Origin: Carposina sasakii
Lineage: Eukaryota > Arthropoda > Insecta > Lepidoptera > Carposinidae
Direction of reading: 5' to 3'
NCBI GenBank assembly: GCA_014607495.2
Contig: CP053169.1
Location: 1,612,001 to 1,676,000, forward strand
Length of the DNA: 64,000 nucleotides
Part shown: positions 11,711 to 22,115 of the stretch, piece after piece
Numbering within the stretch: position 1 is the first letter of the stretch
Layout of the letters: every line of letters begins with the position of its first letter
Notes under the pieces: generated by a model
Told to the model about the DNA's origin: nothing
What the model saw: the letters and a program-made list of their open reading frames with translations, nothing else
Database searches by the model: none
Position numbers and translations under genes: made by a program

Positions 11711-11889
11711 CATCCATTTATTTAATTTGACATTGACACACGGAAGCGGAAAAAGCATCGAGGAAAGTCTTAAAAGTTTAGTGATTCGGCGGGAAAAGCT
11801 GGTGCAGGTGTAATTTTCTTGTGAATATCAAAAAATATTTGTAAATGGCTTGCATGTGTCCGTAAAGTGATGTTTTCTGGTAGATAAGT

Positions 11890-13361
11890 GTTTTATTTAA
11901 ATATAGAGTTTTTATTTATATTTTAAATGTGTTATAGCTAACTTAGAACTACTAAGATCTATGGCGTCTCAACCTGTGGGACTGGTCGGTTGACCATCCA
12001 ATTTAGTTTACAGGATGGTCAGCCGATATACCTTATCAGGTAGCGTGCCCAAAATGCGTTTGGACTGCGTTGCCGCGCTGTGATCATGGCTATGCTTATT
12101 CTTTGGCCTGAGAAGTAGCAGCCAGCATCCTTAATGCGTCGACGTGTAGGCACTCTATCGAGCCGCCCGGCCAGGACTCCCTGTATGTTTTGATGCAGAC
12201 CGCCGGTCCCCAAGGGCCTCGAGGGTCTCCACGCCGAATAGCGCAAATAAGTAGCCTCTGTCGAGGCTGGAATATTTGCGCCGAGTTTGAGGGATAATCC
12301 GTAGCTTCAGCAGCGCCGCTGCTGCTTTTTTTGCGACGTTTCAGGGAGATCTGGGACTTGGTGCCAGTGTGTCCACGCATGTAGCGAATCCCACGCTAAG
12401 TGCCGTCCCATCTAGTCCATGGAATGAGTGTCGTATGCCGTCGGGCCTTTTTCCGTAACATCGCGCACGTTAGGCCATTTGCATGCTCGGAGTTACGGCA
12501 CTGCGGCGCAATGTTCGCGGTAGTCCTAACTAGCCCGACGGATGACATACCATGGTGAGGTAGCGCTATGCGGCCCGCGCTTCTGCTGCAGGATAGCCCA
12601 TGGTGGCCGAGGCGCTCTACCGTTTCAACACAGGCGCATCGATGAGGCACTATACATGGGGCACCGATGCGCATTGAAACGGCCAAGCGGAAAGTGTTAT
12701 TGTCAAGTAACGTTCCCAGATTACTTGACGGAGGGGCCTGCAGCCAAAGACCTGATTCCCAGCGGGATACAGCAAGAAGACGCGCCCTCTCAGTGGGGTT
12801 GCTGGACGTTTCTAAGAGTCTATTCCGTGCCAACTTACTGAAAGGGGCATCCCACTGTTTCTGCGAGGACAGGTCCTTGGGCAGGCTAAATTCCATGCAT
12901 TCATGGCCTCTGTTATGTAGGCGGTGTCGGAATGGTTATTGCTGGGTGCCAGAATAGTTTTTATCAATTTTTCTGTACCCATAACCGAGGACAGGAATTC
13001 CGGCAGCGATACACTAGAAATTTTGCGGATGCCAAGACCTCCAAACCTTATTGGGAGTTCTGCTTGGCTCCATGTTCGATCGTCCAAAGGGATGTTAAAG
13101 ATGGTGGTGATTGTATCCTTCAAGATGCTGTCCACCTGTTGTAAAAGATTACGGTACTTCCAGAGTTGACAGCATCTCAAAGAATATGTGAATTGAGGTA
13201 CAAAAAGGCAGTATTTTAATATTACGTAGGCCATATGCATGTTAATTTTTCCGAGTCTATCCGAAAAAGAACGAAAATTTTGAAGCTTTTCCTCGACAAA
13301 GTCTGGTATAGATTCGTCGAGGATAGGGGAACCTAGAAGGCGAAGCGAGCTATTGTTAGAT
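11890..13361 (-). mobile_element. 5'-truncated, degenerate non-LTR retrotransposon
   Basis: On the minus strand, overlapping frames (13411-12812, 12896-12396, 12380-12096, 12246-12019) resemble the region C-terminal to a reverse-transcriptase domain. They show PIRFGGLGIRKISSVSLPEF, then a zinc-knuckle-like RCACVETVERLGHHGLSC, then QPRQRLLICAIRRGDPR. Frame changes between them show it is dead. The 3' end has AATAAA-like sequence (AAATATAAATAAAAACTC). AGATAAGT at 11882-11889 and 13362-13369 looks like the target-site duplication. The clade is not assigned. Confidence 0.72.
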
Positions 13362-13665
13362 AGATAAGTTATATTTTGATTACTTGTGATGTGAATATAG
13401 TGCGTGTGCATGGTTTTATACGCAGGTAAGCTGAGTAAAACTTTAGACGGAATACGATCTCTTCATGGGCCCATGTAAGTTGTTTCTGCATTAATTTTTA
13501 ATTTTGACTAACTTTACACTTGTTTTTGAGGATTTTCTTGGCGTTTCCATTCATCATCATTATTATCATCCATCATAAATTCAGAAATCATTTACTAAAG
13601 ACAATGGCTGTATGGGCTTAGTTCCCCTTGCCTTTTCTTCGGGATAAACTAAACAAAAAAACAAA
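13362..13665 (-). repeat. Inverted copy of the 435-bp unit, right half
   Basis: This is the reverse complement of the front half of the tandem units (it ends GCCTTTTCTTCGGGATAAAC). Its other half is at about 11780-11889. The LINE insertion lies between the two halves. Confidence 0.75.
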
Positions 13666-15015
13666 AATTAAAATTTTAGTGCTTAATCAGCGTTCTGAAA
13701 TAACTTTTATTTTAATTAATTTTACAAAATACATCAAACATATCGTAAATAATTTAATGAACTCAAATAAATAAACCTTTGAACACAATAACTGCAAGAA
13801 CTTATTAAAAGAAAGTATAGTTCATATTAAAAAAGAAAATTGTCTATGCCGTCTTGTTGTATTGCCAACTTATTAATAGCTACGCAATATTAGGGAGATA
13901 TATAAAATTACCTGTCAATAATATGAGTACGCGCAAAGATTGGGTTAGTGCTAAAGTGCGTTTCACCGTTTAGTTCCATTGGATTATGACGGTAGTTACT
14001 GCGTATATGATATTATTTCCGAAATCAGGCATAGGAATCATTCTATTTATTTATTTATTAAATTAGAAAGCTAACATAATACATAACAGTTCCGTTAAGA
14101 TACAAGTTCTATCAAACGGATCAAATGGACTCAAGTTCCAGTCCCGGGCCTGTATTTACTAACCTCTGAATTTATATTATGTACGATTTCTATTGTTGTA
14201 AAATTATCACAGTAATTTTTTTTTAAAAAGTATAATCTGATGTGTACTTACCAAAACAAGAAAGCTGTGTTTTTTATTCAAATATATATAATTATATTAT
14301 TAGATTATTATTAAATATATAAAATATATTTCTACACTCCATTATTTCAAATTCAAAAGTTTAACTTGAAATAATGAAGTCTTTGATAAGTTATTTAATA
14401 ATTCCTAATTGAAGATTTATCGTAGTACCGCCAGCACTTGACATTCATCACTTATGGCTTATGCTACCGAACAATGAAGTCGATAAGTCTAGTGCTGGCA
14501 GATTAAAGCCGTAAAAGTACAGGTTGGAGACAGACGTGAAGAGATATTTATATAACCAAACATTTATTTTAAATATTTACTTAAACTATTTTTTTGTCGA
14601 TATTTATAAATATAAAACTTTTTTTTAATTTAAATTTATGTCGGGATTAGTTAGTATCGTGTGCCTACTTACCTATACCCATCTAATAATATTGAGGGAA
14701 GACCGACGACGACGCCGCGACGCGACACGAGAATTTTGGCTGATGAAATTTTTACATACATATAATCACGCCTTTATCCCTTACGGGGTAGGCAGAGCAC
14801 CTAGACACACACAAAATTTAATTAATTTAATGAATTTAAGTTTTACACAATAAAATTTTTTAGTTTTCTACATCAAAATTGAGAAAAAGACACTGACCAA
14901 TATTGAGTACTTTACAATGGGAAAACTAGGGAATTGAAATAATTCATCTGATGGGAAAACAATAAAAATGACAGCTAATGCTTAGACCAGCCTAGACTTA
15001 CAGGTCAAGTTTGTT
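13666..15015. other. Intergenic DNA, no gene seen
   Basis: AT-rich DNA with a SINE S1 fragment at about 14110-14215 (CAGTCCCGGGCCTGTATTTA), a small inverted repeat around 14430-14505 (GCCAGCACTTGAC / AGTCTAGTGCTGGC) and a fragment of the 8.9-kb repeat at 14757-14802. Confidence 0.5.
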
Positions 15016-15024
15016 GCTTGCATT

Positions 15025-15347
15025 GCGTGCATTACCCCAGCCGAAAAGTAGCGCAAATGGGCATCTAAGGGTGATAATAGATAATTAGAAATACAGCTTC
15101 TGTAAATGTAATTCATATCTAATTATTTACATAACATTTATTTCAATCCCTTAGAAAAAAAAACATCTTGCTGCGGTAACGTTAAACCAGCCGAATTAGC
15201 CGGGTAAGTTTTTCTCAAATAACTTAAAAACTATCACTTTACCAAATTTAAAAATAGGCTTACCATTTACAGAAGCTGTATTTCTAATTATCTATTATCA
15301 CCCTTAGATGCCCATTTCCGCTACTCTTCGACTGGGGTAATGCACGC
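15025..15347. mobile_element. MITE with 84-bp inverted arms and 9-bp target duplication, upstream of egalitarian
   Basis: The left arm starts GCGTGCATTACCCCAG and the right arm ends CTGGGGTAATGCACGC. The arms match for about 84 bp with four mismatches. The 9-bp sequence GCTTGCATT flanks both sides (15016-15024 and 15348-15356). A 9-bp duplication is typical of Mutator-like elements. It has no coding capacity and ends about 150 bp before the egalitarian start codon. Confidence 0.82.
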
Positions 15348-15495
15348 GCTTGCATTGGCATCATTATTCTATCTAACATTCTTCTCTTCTTTCTCTATGG
15401 TTCTAAGGTGTGCGAAAAAAATTTCATGGTGTTGTGGGTGACACAAATACGTAGAATAATTTTAGTGTAAGAATATTGGCACCAACTGCAGGGAA

Positions 15496-18057
15496 ATGGA
15501 ATCAATGGAATATGAGCTGGCTAGAAACCTCACTCTGTTATTCTTCGTGGAACGCCTACTCGACAAAGGCGAGCCGAGAACGTTGCACGATCTTTCCTGC
15601 CAGTTTGGTGCCAAGGGGTTCACGAAGGAGATGCGACAAATTGCTGGCGGGTCACAGTCGGGTCTCAAGAAATTCCTGGCACAGTACCCGGCGTTGTTCA
15701 ACATAGACGGGGACTATGTTGATATCAACACGTTCCAGAGGCATCTCAGCGGGGCTGGCGCGTCATCCAACAACGATTACATCGAGGAGGCGAAAGAATA
15801 CTTCGCAGGCAAGATGATTCAGTACGGCGAGGGAACCGAGGTGCCCATTAAGAGTCTCCTCGGACACCGCAGCCAGGCTTCGCCGCAGGTGCGTCACATC
15901 TCCGGACAACGCATCAAGGAGTTCAAAGACTTCCTCCTTAAGCATCCCGATGCTTTCCAGATCATCGATGACAACGTCGTTCTAGTCAGTGAGAATCATA
16001 GACGCGGAATGGGACACGGTAACTCTGAACAATTTCATAATCTACCTGTAGCTAATATTAACACAGATACTGCCCAGCAGCTACTAGATTATGTAGCTCA
16101 ATGCATAGAGGCCAAAGGACCGGTGATGGTTGATCAGCTCTTCCATCTAATTGTATCTAAGTTTCCACAAGAGTATTGGTACCAAATGTTCAAATCCCCC
16201 GCTGACTTAAGTGCATTCCTTAAAATTTTCTCAGACAGCTTTCATGTGCAAAGCAATCTTGTCACTCTTATAAGCAAGCCAAAAATACCCGTAATGTATT
16301 TAAATTCCAAACCCAAAGTAAAGACTGAGTCACCAAAGCCTGTAATTGAGGAGAAGCCAGAATCCCCAGTCACACCTATTGTGAGTCCGACTCCTTCTGA
16401 TGGGAAGCAGAGCCCGGCAAACCACAGAATACTCAGCCCTATTGAATCTCCACGAGGCCCACAGGCTAACATTGCTAATCAAACACTAAAACAGAGGATC
16501 AACTCCATTGTAATTAAGAATTTAGCTGAAAACATGGTTCGTGACAGAGTCAATAATCACCTGAACACTCGGAGCACTGAAGAAATGAACGGCACTCCAA
16601 GCTTAAGAAACAATATGATGGGAGATGCATGGAGGCAGAAAGTGTTACAATGTACTACTGTCATTACAAGTGCAAGAGAGTGTGCAACATTAATTGATAG
16701 TATAATGAGCCCAAAGCGAAGTTCAAAACCCATTGTGTCTTTTGACTGTGAAGGAATTAACCTAGGATTAAAAGGGGTTCTCACTTTGTGTCAGATTGCT
16801 ACCATGAATGGTGAGATCTACATTCTAGATATAATGGCTTCTCCAAACATGATTACTGAAGGTAAAATAAAAGAACTATTGGAGAGTGAAAATGTAGTTA
16901 AAATTATACATGACTGCAGAAATGACTCAGTTAATTTGCACAATCAGTTTGAAATAACACTGAAAAATGTTTTTGATACACAAGCTGCACATGCTGTATT
17001 ACAGTTACAGCAGCAAAATGTGCCTGTTTATAAAGTAAAAAACCTGAGCTTGAATGCACTCTGTGAATTGTATAACGCCCCTATGAATCCCATGAAGGAG
17101 CAATTGAAAAACATTTACCGCAAAGACCAGCGCTATTGGGCAAGAAGACCACTGACTAAAGATATGATTATATATTCAGCTTCTGATGTTCTCTCCTTAG
17201 TAAATCCAGCTATTTACACCTACATGTCCAGCAATATTAGGCCAGAGAATCAACAGCTATTTGAAGAGCTTAGCAATGAACAAGTTTTCATGCACATCCA
17301 ACCAACCGAAGTCAAACTCCGCAAGAGACAGAGAAAAATCAACACAGAAGTTGGAGAACTGAAACATAAGCTAGCTGAAACTACTAAGAACATTGTTTTG
17401 AGCAACAGGGAAATTAGACTGTTGAGATATGTTGAATTGACTGAAGAGGAAAAAGAAAAGCTAAAGGGCTGTCATAAGATATCCAAAAAGCTGGAGAAAT
17501 TGGAAGCCATTGGACAAGATAAAGACTCGGATTCTGAGGATGATGAGAGAGAGAACGAAATGGCTAGTCTAGAATCAAATCCGTCTGATTCGATCTCTTC
17601 CCCACACTCCACTCAACCTCCAAGCCTGACTGAATCTATGCAGATGATGGATGAAATCTTATCTGACACAAACATGGATAAAGTGGAAAAGATAAATCGT
17701 TTAGAAGCAATACTATCTGCAGTGGCCCCTCTAAGTGGCGAATTAGAAGATAAGTTCTCCCAAACTATGGAACAAACACTGCCATTGCTCAAAAATAAAG
17801 ATTGGTCAAATCTTAGCCAGATTTTGAACATTGGTGACACAGATAGGAAGGATTGTTGCTGCAAATGCCATAATTCAACATTTGAGGATGTCAAAACTGT
17901 TGAAACTAAGGAAGTCCCTAAAGGAGAAGTTGGTTCACAAACATTAAGCACAGGGGATATCGTCATCACAAGAATCCACTTTAGAGAGGAAGACAAAGTG
18001 AACGAGAGAATCATTGACGCATCTCCAATTAGCAAGAGAGGTATCAATATGTCTTGA
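15496..18057 (+). CDS. egl: Egalitarian, BicD-binding RNA adaptor with DEDDy exonuclease fold
   Basis: Egalitarian links localising mRNAs to Bicaudal-D and dynein in oocytes and embryos. It is one open frame of 853 aa with no intron (the Drosophila protein is about 1000 aa). The N-terminus is MESMEYELARNLTLLFFVER, the family's conserved BicD-binding end. Residues ~7-76, ~95-165 and ~194-260 look like three related winged-helix (LOTUS-like) modules (inference). Residues ~400-600 are an RNase D-like domain with all acidic residues present: D417 and E419 (IVSFDCEG), D477 (HDCRND), Y560 and D564 (YSASD). Residues ~630-690 are charged and predicted coiled-coil. SQT at 814-816 resembles a dynein light-chain (LC8) binding motif. 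CTGCAG at 15487-15492 just before the ATG could be the acceptor of a 5'UTR intron. Stop TGA at 18055. Confidence 0.96.
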   Translation: MESMEYELARNLTLLFFVERLLDKGEPRTLHDLSCQFGAKGFTKEMRQIAGGSQSGLKKFLAQYPALFNIDGDYVDINTFQRHLSGAGASSNNDYIEEAKEYFAGKMIQYGEGTEVPIKSLLGHRSQASPQVRHISGQRIKEFKDFLLKHPDAFQIIDDNVVLVSENHRRGMGHGNSEQFHNLPVANINTDTAQQLLDYVAQCIEAKGPVMVDQLFHLIVSKFPQEYWYQMFKSPADLSAFLKIFSDSFHVQSNLVTLISKPKIPVMYLNSKPKVKTESPKPVIEEKPESPVTPIVSPTPSDGKQSPANHRILSPIESPRGPQANIANQTLKQRINSIVIKNLAENMVRDRVNNHLNTRSTEEMNGTPSLRNNMMGDAWRQKVLQCTTVITSARECATLIDSIMSPKRSSKPIVSFDCEGINLGLKGVLTLCQIATMNGEIYILDIMASPNMITEGKIKELLESENVVKIIHDCRNDSVNLHNQFEITLKNVFDTQAAHAVLQLQQQNVPVYKVKNLSLNALCELYNAPMNPMKEQLKNIYRKDQRYWARRPLTKDMIIYSASDVLSLVNPAIYTYMSSNIRPENQQLFEELSNEQVFMHIQPTEVKLRKRQRKINTEVGELKHKLAETTKNIVLSNREIRLLRYVELTEEEKEKLKGCHKISKKLEKLEAIGQDKDSDSEDDERENEMASLESNPSDSISSPHSTQPPSLTESMQMMDEILSDTNMDKVEKINRLEAILSAVAPLSGELEDKFSQTMEQTLPLLKNKDWSNLSQILNIGDTDRKDCCCKCHNSTFEDVKTVETKEVPKGEVGSQTLSTGDIVITRIHFREEDKVNERIIDASPISKRGINMS

Positions 18058-18717
18058 TATCTTTTAATAATGCTCTGAATACTTCCAATTTTCTGAGTGC
18101 CACACTTAGTTTTGCATCTTTCAAGATTGTGATTTGATTTATTCATAATTTTTTATGTACTCTAGTGTTAAGTTATTTTTAAAACTCCTGGTTGCTATAG
18201 CATTAAGTGGTACCGGGAGTGTGATTGTTATTGCAATTGTGCGAGATGAATTGAATTAAGTAGGTGATGCGGTTTCGCCCCGTTGCGATGGTACGCCTAC
18301 ACTATTTGCTCAGTAAAGCGGAGATAAACGCGACGACTCGAATAAATGCAACAATAATTCGCATAATACGGCAGTTTGTAATATCGCCTCACGTGGCATG
18401 GACAGTATTGACTGTTGCAGTTTTTTTATTTATTTATTTACGTCGGCTATTGCCCGTTAAGTAATCCGAAACTTGTGTGATAGATTTCAAGGCCTTCGTT
18501 ATTTCTGGAGCTAATCTAATATGAATCGTAGTTGTTAAGATAAACTTTGTTAGCATGCATAATCTTTTCGACCCGAAAATCACGATAATTTTCGAGTGCT
18601 CTTTTGAGATAGTGAAACTGTATATACTTACCTAAACACTTTGTATTCTTTGGACGTCTTTAGGACGCCATGTTTTGTCGCTAGAATTGAGAAGGGCAAT
18701 AATAGGTAATACGAAAC

Positions 18718-18723
18718 AATAAA
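18718..18723 (+). terminator. Candidate polyadenylation signal of egalitarian
   Basis: AATAAA lies 660 bp after the egalitarian stop codon. Other A/T-rich signals are nearby, so the choice is uncertain. Confidence 0.35.
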
Positions 18724-20707
18724 GTTATAATAATTTATCAAACTATTTGTATAGTACATAGCATTTTAATCACTATTTAAAACGGTTTAGGGTTTATAGT
18801 AAATTAAAAAGATTTTATAGTAGTTGTGAGGTGGTGCTTGGAACATGAAACTTTGTTTCGATTTCAGAAGAAACAATGAATGTGAGAAACAGTTCTGAAG
18901 CATCAGGTATTGCAATATTTATTATGTATGTAGCTGAGATTTTTTCTAGTGATTTACGTTTTACATAAAATCATTTGTGCCTTCAAGTCATATCAGACGA
19001 TTTAGATTGGGACAGTTTGTGAATTTTTAGGGGTTTTTATATACGTATTTTGTAGAGATTCCGTTATAATTAAGTGAAAACGGATTAATTTATAAGATAG
19101 TAGATGGTTTATATCGGAACTAATTATAGTTCATAGTTAATTGTTTTTCGTAATTACTACTCGGAATATTACTAGTACTGTACATTCATCGAAGAATGCA
19201 AGTGCCTATACCTACGTCACCACGAAAATAAAATTATTTACCTATTTAGGTTGAAGTCAGTGGTAATTTCGTTGACATTTGCGCCGCGTAAAATGAGTTA
19301 CGTAATAAAATGGGGTAATCAAATGAGAGATAAGAAGTGCATTTTAAACATAGACAATAACAGTGGAAAACTGCTAAATTAGTTATACACTGAATTAGGA
19401 CTAATAATGACATACCAACTATGTTGTGTGTTTATTCAAAATTAAACCAAACTAGGTTTCTGACTCATTTTGCGCGGTCATATGATACAAAATGTAGAAA
19501 TAAAGCTTGTATGAATAAAAATAGGTCATTCATTGAAACTAATATTCCTAAGCATGTTAAATAATTTCAAAGGTTTATTCATGTTTTGAATGTCGAAGAA
19601 TAACATTTATTAGAGCATCTACTTACTTATTTTCGCCTGTATAGGTAGCATGTTATTTGCAATTTTTTTTATATTACTTAACTACCCTCATTTCGTGTAT
19701 TATTATTAACAGTATTTTTAGGAACTACTTATAGACCAAGATAGTTGTTTTTTTTATGTTATATTTTTGTAAAACTTACCTACCAAACCTTATTATTTTA
19801 TTTTTCAATGTTTATACCTAGATCTCGAATGTTCGGCAACTTTTAAAATTTTATTTACTTACCCTGCATAATATTTTATATTGTTTGGCCATAATAAAGT
19901 TTATGAATTATACTTAATAAAATAATCAAAATTCTTGTTTTTAAAGGTAGCAAAATAATGAATTATGTGCCTTATATACCAGCACAAGAGGATTTTACAG
20001 ACGTTTTTGTATGCCTTAGACGATTATTCAGTGCCAATAGGTATTTTACTAGTTTCTGTGCATTTTCATTATGTATGTAAGTTTTCTGTTAACATGGAAG
20101 ACTTGCAATTGCTTGTCAGACGTTTACAGATCGAATTGTATCTGCTGTTACTAATTTGCACATTGTTTATGTTTATTATAAATTAATAAAACGTTGTATA
20201 AACACATTATTTGTCATTTTACTTATTTTTATGATATTCTCATTCAATCCATACTGGCGGTGAATTGAAGAAGTACAAGCTGATAATTTTTATTTTAAAT
20301 GCAGCACAGAGCTTTGTAAAAAAATAGTTCCTTATATTTAAGTTGGAAAGTCGCGCCAATATGAATCGACCCTAATGTGTGCGGATCTCACACATGAATG
20401 GTCGCTACAAGTAGGTATGCGTTTTTACCGTTGTAGGTATGCAAATAACTCGGCATTTTTTGTTGTATTTTAAAATCGTATCATAGGGGTGATCGTGTTG
20501 TATAAATTATTATTTACTAGAGATTGAGATAGGTAACTTATTAACGTTATTAATTTGTAAACCTATAACCACGGTTTGCGAATAAAGATCGCAATTGTTC
20601 TCGATCTCTTATAAGTAACAAATAATGCTGTCATGAAAGTATGACCTTACTTTCGGTACATATGTTTGCAACATAAAATGTATCACGGTATATACCTTCT
20701 ATGTATA
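18724..20707. other. Intergenic DNA, nothing recognised
   Basis: This is AT-rich sequence with no coding pattern, no long repeat shared with the rest of the window and no RNA gene that I could recognise. Confidence 0.5.
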
Positions 20708-21589
20708 CAGGGTGTAACAGAAAGGGTATGTTAAGCGAAAAGCTGTATAAATAGCCTACTGTAGAGAACCTATTTCCAAAATTTGAAACTCGAAATCACA
20801 TTTTTATTTTTCAAGATTGTATAAAAATTCCTGGCATATTTAAAAATTCTCCATACTACTTATTTGGAAAAATAAACATAAAGTTCATTGAAGTTGTTGA
20901 CGAGTATGTTTACCTGGGACAGACGGTCAAACTAGGTAAGTCCAACTTTGAGAAGGAGGTAACTCGGTGAATCCAACTCGGCTGGGCAGCGTTCGGGAAA
21001 CTACGAAGCTTATTTGTGTTCAAGATACCCCAGTCCTTAAAGACGAAGGTATTCAACCAGTGCGTGCTGCCGGTGATGACCTACGGTGCCGAGACGTGGT
21101 CTCTAACTATGTGCCTCATAAAAAAGCTCAGGATCGCACAGCGAGCGATGGAGAGAGCTATGCTTGGGATCTCTCTGCGTAATCGAATCAGAAATGAGGA
21201 GATCCGCAGACGTACAAAGATCACCGACATAGCTCAACGGTCCAGCAAGCTGAAGTGGCAATGGGCAGGGCACATAGCTCGAAGAACTGATGGCCGATGG
21301 AGTCGGAAAGTTCTAGAGTGGATACCACGTATCGGCAAGCGCAGCGTGGGAAGGCCACCCGCGAGGTGGACGGATGACCTGGCCAAGGTTGCGGGCGTCG
21401 GTTGGATGCAGGCTGCTTCCGACCGGTCGGAGTGGAGGTTGTTGGGGGAGGCCTATGTCCAACAGTGGACTTCTCAGGGCTGTAAATGATGAAACATGTG
21501 ATTTCGGATCTTAAATTTTGTGGATAGGTTCTCTATAGTGGGCTATTTACATAGCTTTTCGCTTAACATACCTTTTTTTGTTACACCTG
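20708..21589. mobile_element. Family A MITE interrupted by an RTE insertion
   Basis: The MITE ends are CAGGGTGTAACAGAAAGGG at 20708 and CCTTTTTTTGTTACACCTG at 21589, TA-flanked. Intact copies (38031-38290, 56667-56926) are about 260 bp. This one contains 612 bp of foreign DNA (20880-21491) at the central hairpin. Confidence 0.82.
20880..21491 (+). mobile_element. RTE-type LINE, 5'-truncated copy nested in a MITE
   Basis: The encoded C-terminal part of a reverse transcriptase is the best preserved in the window: GAETWSLTMCLIKKLRIAQR, GHIARRTDGRWSRKVLEWIP and a YVQQWTSQGCK end. A frame break near 21000 separates it from upstream coding remnants (LGQTVKLGKSNFEKEV). AAACAT at 20874-20879 and 21492-21497 is the likely target-site duplication. 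Confidence 0.85.
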
Positions 21590-21969
21590 TATATAAATTT
21601 TTTGCTTACCGTACACAGTAGGTAGGTACAGATAGACAGCAACGAAAGTCAATATTACCGCAGATTATAATAATTAGTACATAATTTGTACTAGACCAAG
21701 TAAAATCGCAAAATAAGTGGGCACGGAAGTACCTAAGAATTTTAAAACAACAAAATTATGTAGGTACCTATTCCAATCCATAGTGACTTATCTTGTCCAC
21801 TCTGTACCTATCGAAATTCTTTAAAATCAAGCCACTTTTATATTCTCCAATGCTGAAAGTAGGTAGCTATAATGACCTAATTTCTATATGAATATTAAAC
21901 ACTACCTACACTGCATCCATGACATAATAGCATTCGCGCATGGACTTTAATATCAAATGTTTACTATTG

Positions 21970-22115
21970 TGCGTTTCACCGTATAATTCCGATGGATGAT
22001 GGCGCTAGTTACTATGTGTATGGCCACATTTTCTGTTTCACTCCATACAAAAAATGTTGGTTCCGAAATCAGGCATAGGAATTATTCTGTGAAACGGACT
22101 CTCACACAGCAGCGG
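21970..22115. repeat. Fold-back repeat (GCGTTTCACCGTA family)
   Basis: The ends GCGTTTCACCGTATAATTCC and AGGAATTATTCTGTGAAACG are inverted. Related fragments occur at 13955-14045 and 49830-49950. Confidence 0.55.

Noticed and set aside
12542..12957. Plus-strand ORFs of about 95-100 codons
   Set aside because: They overlap the better supported minus-strand LINE coding remnant and have no recognisable features.
17613..18146. Minus-strand ORF of 177 codons under egalitarian
   Set aside because: It is antisense to the clearly recognised egalitarian frame, with no splice signals or family match.
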